Source of the DNA: Seriola aureovittata
Taxonomy: Eukaryota; Chordata; Actinopteri; Carangiformes; Carangidae
Reading direction: 5' to 3'
DNA: 64,000 nucleotides
Assembly: GCF_021018895.1 (NCBI RefSeq)
Contig: NC_079372.1
Span: 21,657,237 to 21,721,236 of the forward strand
This document shows positions 62,048-64,000 of the stretch, in pieces. Position numbers and translations under genes: made by a program. Positions within the stretch are counted from its first letter, which is position 1, and each line of letters starts with the position of its first letter. The notes below the pieces were generated by a model. That model searched no databases. It saw nothing but the letters and a program-made list of their open reading frames with translations, and was not told the origin of the DNA.

Positions 62048-62546
62048 ATGATATAGCAAGGAATGAAAATGTCAAAAAACGTCATAGTATAGTATTGCAT
62101 AAAAATGTCGAAAAATGTCATAGTACAGTAAGGCATAAAACACCAGAGTATGGTATGGCTTAAAATTTTCAAAAAAACATCATAGTATGGTATGGCATAA
62201 AAATGTCAAAAAACGTCATAGTATAGTATGGCATAAAAATGTCAAAAAACGTCATAGTATAGTACGGTATAAAAGACCACAGTATAGAAAGGCATAAAAA
62301 CGTCATAGTATAGTATGGCATGAAATTTTCAATAAATGTCAAAGTATGGTATGGCGTAAAATTGTCAAAAAAAATCATCACATAGTATGGCATAAAACTT
62401 CAAAAAAGTCATAGTATAGTGTGGATTAAATCGTCATAGTCTAGTAAGGCATAAAATTTAAAAAAAAAATCATAGTGTAGAGGAGCATTAAACGTCATAG
62501 TATAGTAAGGCATGAAATTGTCAAAAAACATCATAGTATAGTATGG

Positions 62547-62745
62547 CATTAAAGTCAGCAACAAACCTAATTTGCTGATTAAGGACTGTGAGAGGAAGCC
62601 ATATTGCCCCAAGAGAACCCATGCAGGCACAAACTGAACATTGAAACATTTAACAGAATGGCCCTAAGCGGGACTTGAACCCACAATCTTCTCATTGAAA
62701 GGCATCAGCTCAAACCACTGCACTACTGACACGCTTTCTTCCCAA
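62547..62745 (-). mobile_element. Longer tRNA-derived SINE copy inside the satellite
   Basis: Minus strand reads a tRNA-like head ('gcagtggtttgagc', 'tgtgggttcaagtcccgc' with a pairing T-stem), then 'agggccattctg' and a body with 'cctgcatgggttctct' and 'ggcttcctctcacagtcc'. The body order matches widespread teleost tRNA-derived SINEs. The acceptor stem does not pair, so it is not a functional tRNA. Confidence 0.7.
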
Positions 62746-64000
62746 AACATTCAAAAAAGTCAAAAAATGTCATCGCATAGTATGTCATAAAATTATCAAA
62801 AAATGTCATAGTATAGTATGGCATAACATTTTTGAAAAAACGTCATAGTATAGTATAGTATAAAACACCACAGTATAATGAAGCATGAAATTGTCAAAAA
62901 ACATTGTAATATATTAAGGCATAAAACACCACAGTATAATAAAGCATAAAAATGTCAAAAAAGAACGTCATAGTATAGTATGGCATAAAAATGTCAAAAA
63001 ACGTCATAGTATAGTATGGCATAAAATTGTCAAAAAACATCATTGTATGGGATGGCATAAAACATCACAAAACGTCATAATATATTAAGGCATACAACAC
63101 CACAGTATAGTAAAGCGTAAAATTTAAAAAAAAACGTCATAGTATAGTAAAGCGTAAAATTTTCAAAAAAACGTCATAGTATAGTATGGCATAAAATTGT
63201 CAAAAAACGTCATTGTATGGGATGGCATAAAACTTCACAAAACGTCATAGTATATTAAGGCATACAACACCACAGTATAGTAAAGCGTAAAATTTTCAAA
63301 AAAACGTCATAGTATAGTATGGCATAAAATTTTTAAAAAATATCACAGTATAGTATGGCATAAAATTTTCAAAAAAACGTCATAGTATAGTACAGCATAA
63401 AATTGTCAAAAAACGTCAATGCATACTATGTCATAAAATTGTCAAAAAAAAGTCATAGTATAGTATGGCATAAAACGTCAAAAAACATCATAGTATAGTA
63501 TGGCATAAAATTGTCAAAAAATTTCATGGTATTGTATGGTATAAAATTGTCAATATACATCATAGTATAGTAAAGTATAAAACGTCACACTATAGGATGG
63601 CATAAAATGTCAAAAAACAGCATAGTATAGTATGGCTTGAACTTTTCACAAAACTTCATATTATAGTATGGCATAAAATTTTCAAAAAAACTTCACAGTA
63701 TATTAAGGCATAAAACACCACAGTATAGTAAAGCATAAAATTTTCAAAAAAACGTCATAGTATAGTATTGCATAAAAATGTCAAAAAAACGTCATAGTAT
63801 AGCATGGCATAAAATTTCAAAAAACATCATAGTATAATATGGCATAAAAATGTCAAAAAACCTCATAGTATATTAAGGCATCAAACACCACAGAATAGTA
63901 TAGTGTAAAATTGTCAAAAAACGTCATAGTATAGTATGGCATAAAAATTAAAAAAAAAAAAAAAACGTCACAGTATAGAAAGGCTTAAAAAGTCATTGGA

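Larger units (their letters stand above)
50395..64000. repeat. Satellite array built on a ~36-bp AT-rich unit
   Basis: A degenerate array of at least 13.6 kb that runs off the window end. The commonest unit is 36 bp, made of GTCATAGTATAGTATG, GCATAAAAATGTC and AAAAAAC. Variant units carry 'caccacagtatagtaaagc', 'ttttcaaaaaaacg' or shorter 'cgtcaaaaaacgtc' joints. The first ~600 bp (50395-51000) are the most diverged, as expected at an array edge. Higher-order blocks recur with 0.6-1-kb and ~3-kb spacing. Four SINE-derived insertions interrupt it. The 36-bp unit is a multiple of three, so minus-strand open frames repeating MPYYTMTFFDIF arise automatically and are not genes. Confidence 0.97.

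Noticed and set aside
50395..62630. Minus-strand open frames repeating MPYYTMTFFDIF
   Set aside because: They come from the 36-bp satellite unit, whose length is a multiple of three. They are broken often, have no start context and no independent coding signal.
50395..64000. CRISPR-like array
   Set aside because: Units are contiguous and degenerate with no conserved repeat/unique spacer alternation, and the window is vertebrate DNA.

Overview
The window is vertebrate nuclear DNA, most likely from a spiny-rayed teleost fish. The evidence is one widely spaced gene with GT-AG introns, abundant CA/GT microsatellites, several dispersed repeat families typical of teleost genomes, and tRNA-derived SINE sequence. 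I see no bacterial, viral or organellar content.

The only protein-coding gene I can support is on the + strand and spans about 2.9 kb to 49.5 kb. It encodes a plasma-membrane Ca2+-transporting P-type ATPase (PMCA). The site-A exon and the following linker resemble PMCA3 more than PMCA1, 2 or 4, so I call it atp2b3-like; I cannot tell a from b co-orthologue. I traced 24 coding exons for the b-type product (1294 codons plus stop, all junctions in phase), plus the alternative site-C exon of the a-type product (1183 codons plus stop). All P-type ATPase signatures are intact: TGES, PEGLP, DKTGT, KGAS, MVTGD and TGDGTNDGP. So are the calmodulin-binding segment and a C-terminal ETSL PDZ ligand. The start codon is at 9232, and a 5' non-coding exon probably ends at 3486.

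Layout: 1-2850 upstream DNA with repeat fragments; 2850-3486 GC/CT-rich promoter and first exon; 3487-8640 first intron; 8641-44464 translated exons and introns; 44465 to about 49.3-49.7 kb a long 3' UTR carrying a nested transposon pair; 49.7-50.4 kb featureless; 50.4-64.0 kb a very long AT-rich satellite built on a ~36-bp unit, running off the window end. The satellite contains three copies of a tRNA-like SINE head and one longer SINE copy.

The most interesting points are these. (1) The b-type C-terminal tail is expanded and low-complexity (Pro, Asn, Ser and His runs) between the calmodulin-binding region and the PDZ ligand. (2) An unannotated in-frame 57-nt cassette exon candidate lies at splice site A. 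(3) The site-C exon keeps internal donors at exactly 87 and 114 nt, and a further candidate exon lies 282 nt downstream. (4) CA/TG tracts sit right beside the alternatively spliced exons. (5) The satellite has higher-order structure. I found no sign of a wholly new multi-gene system.
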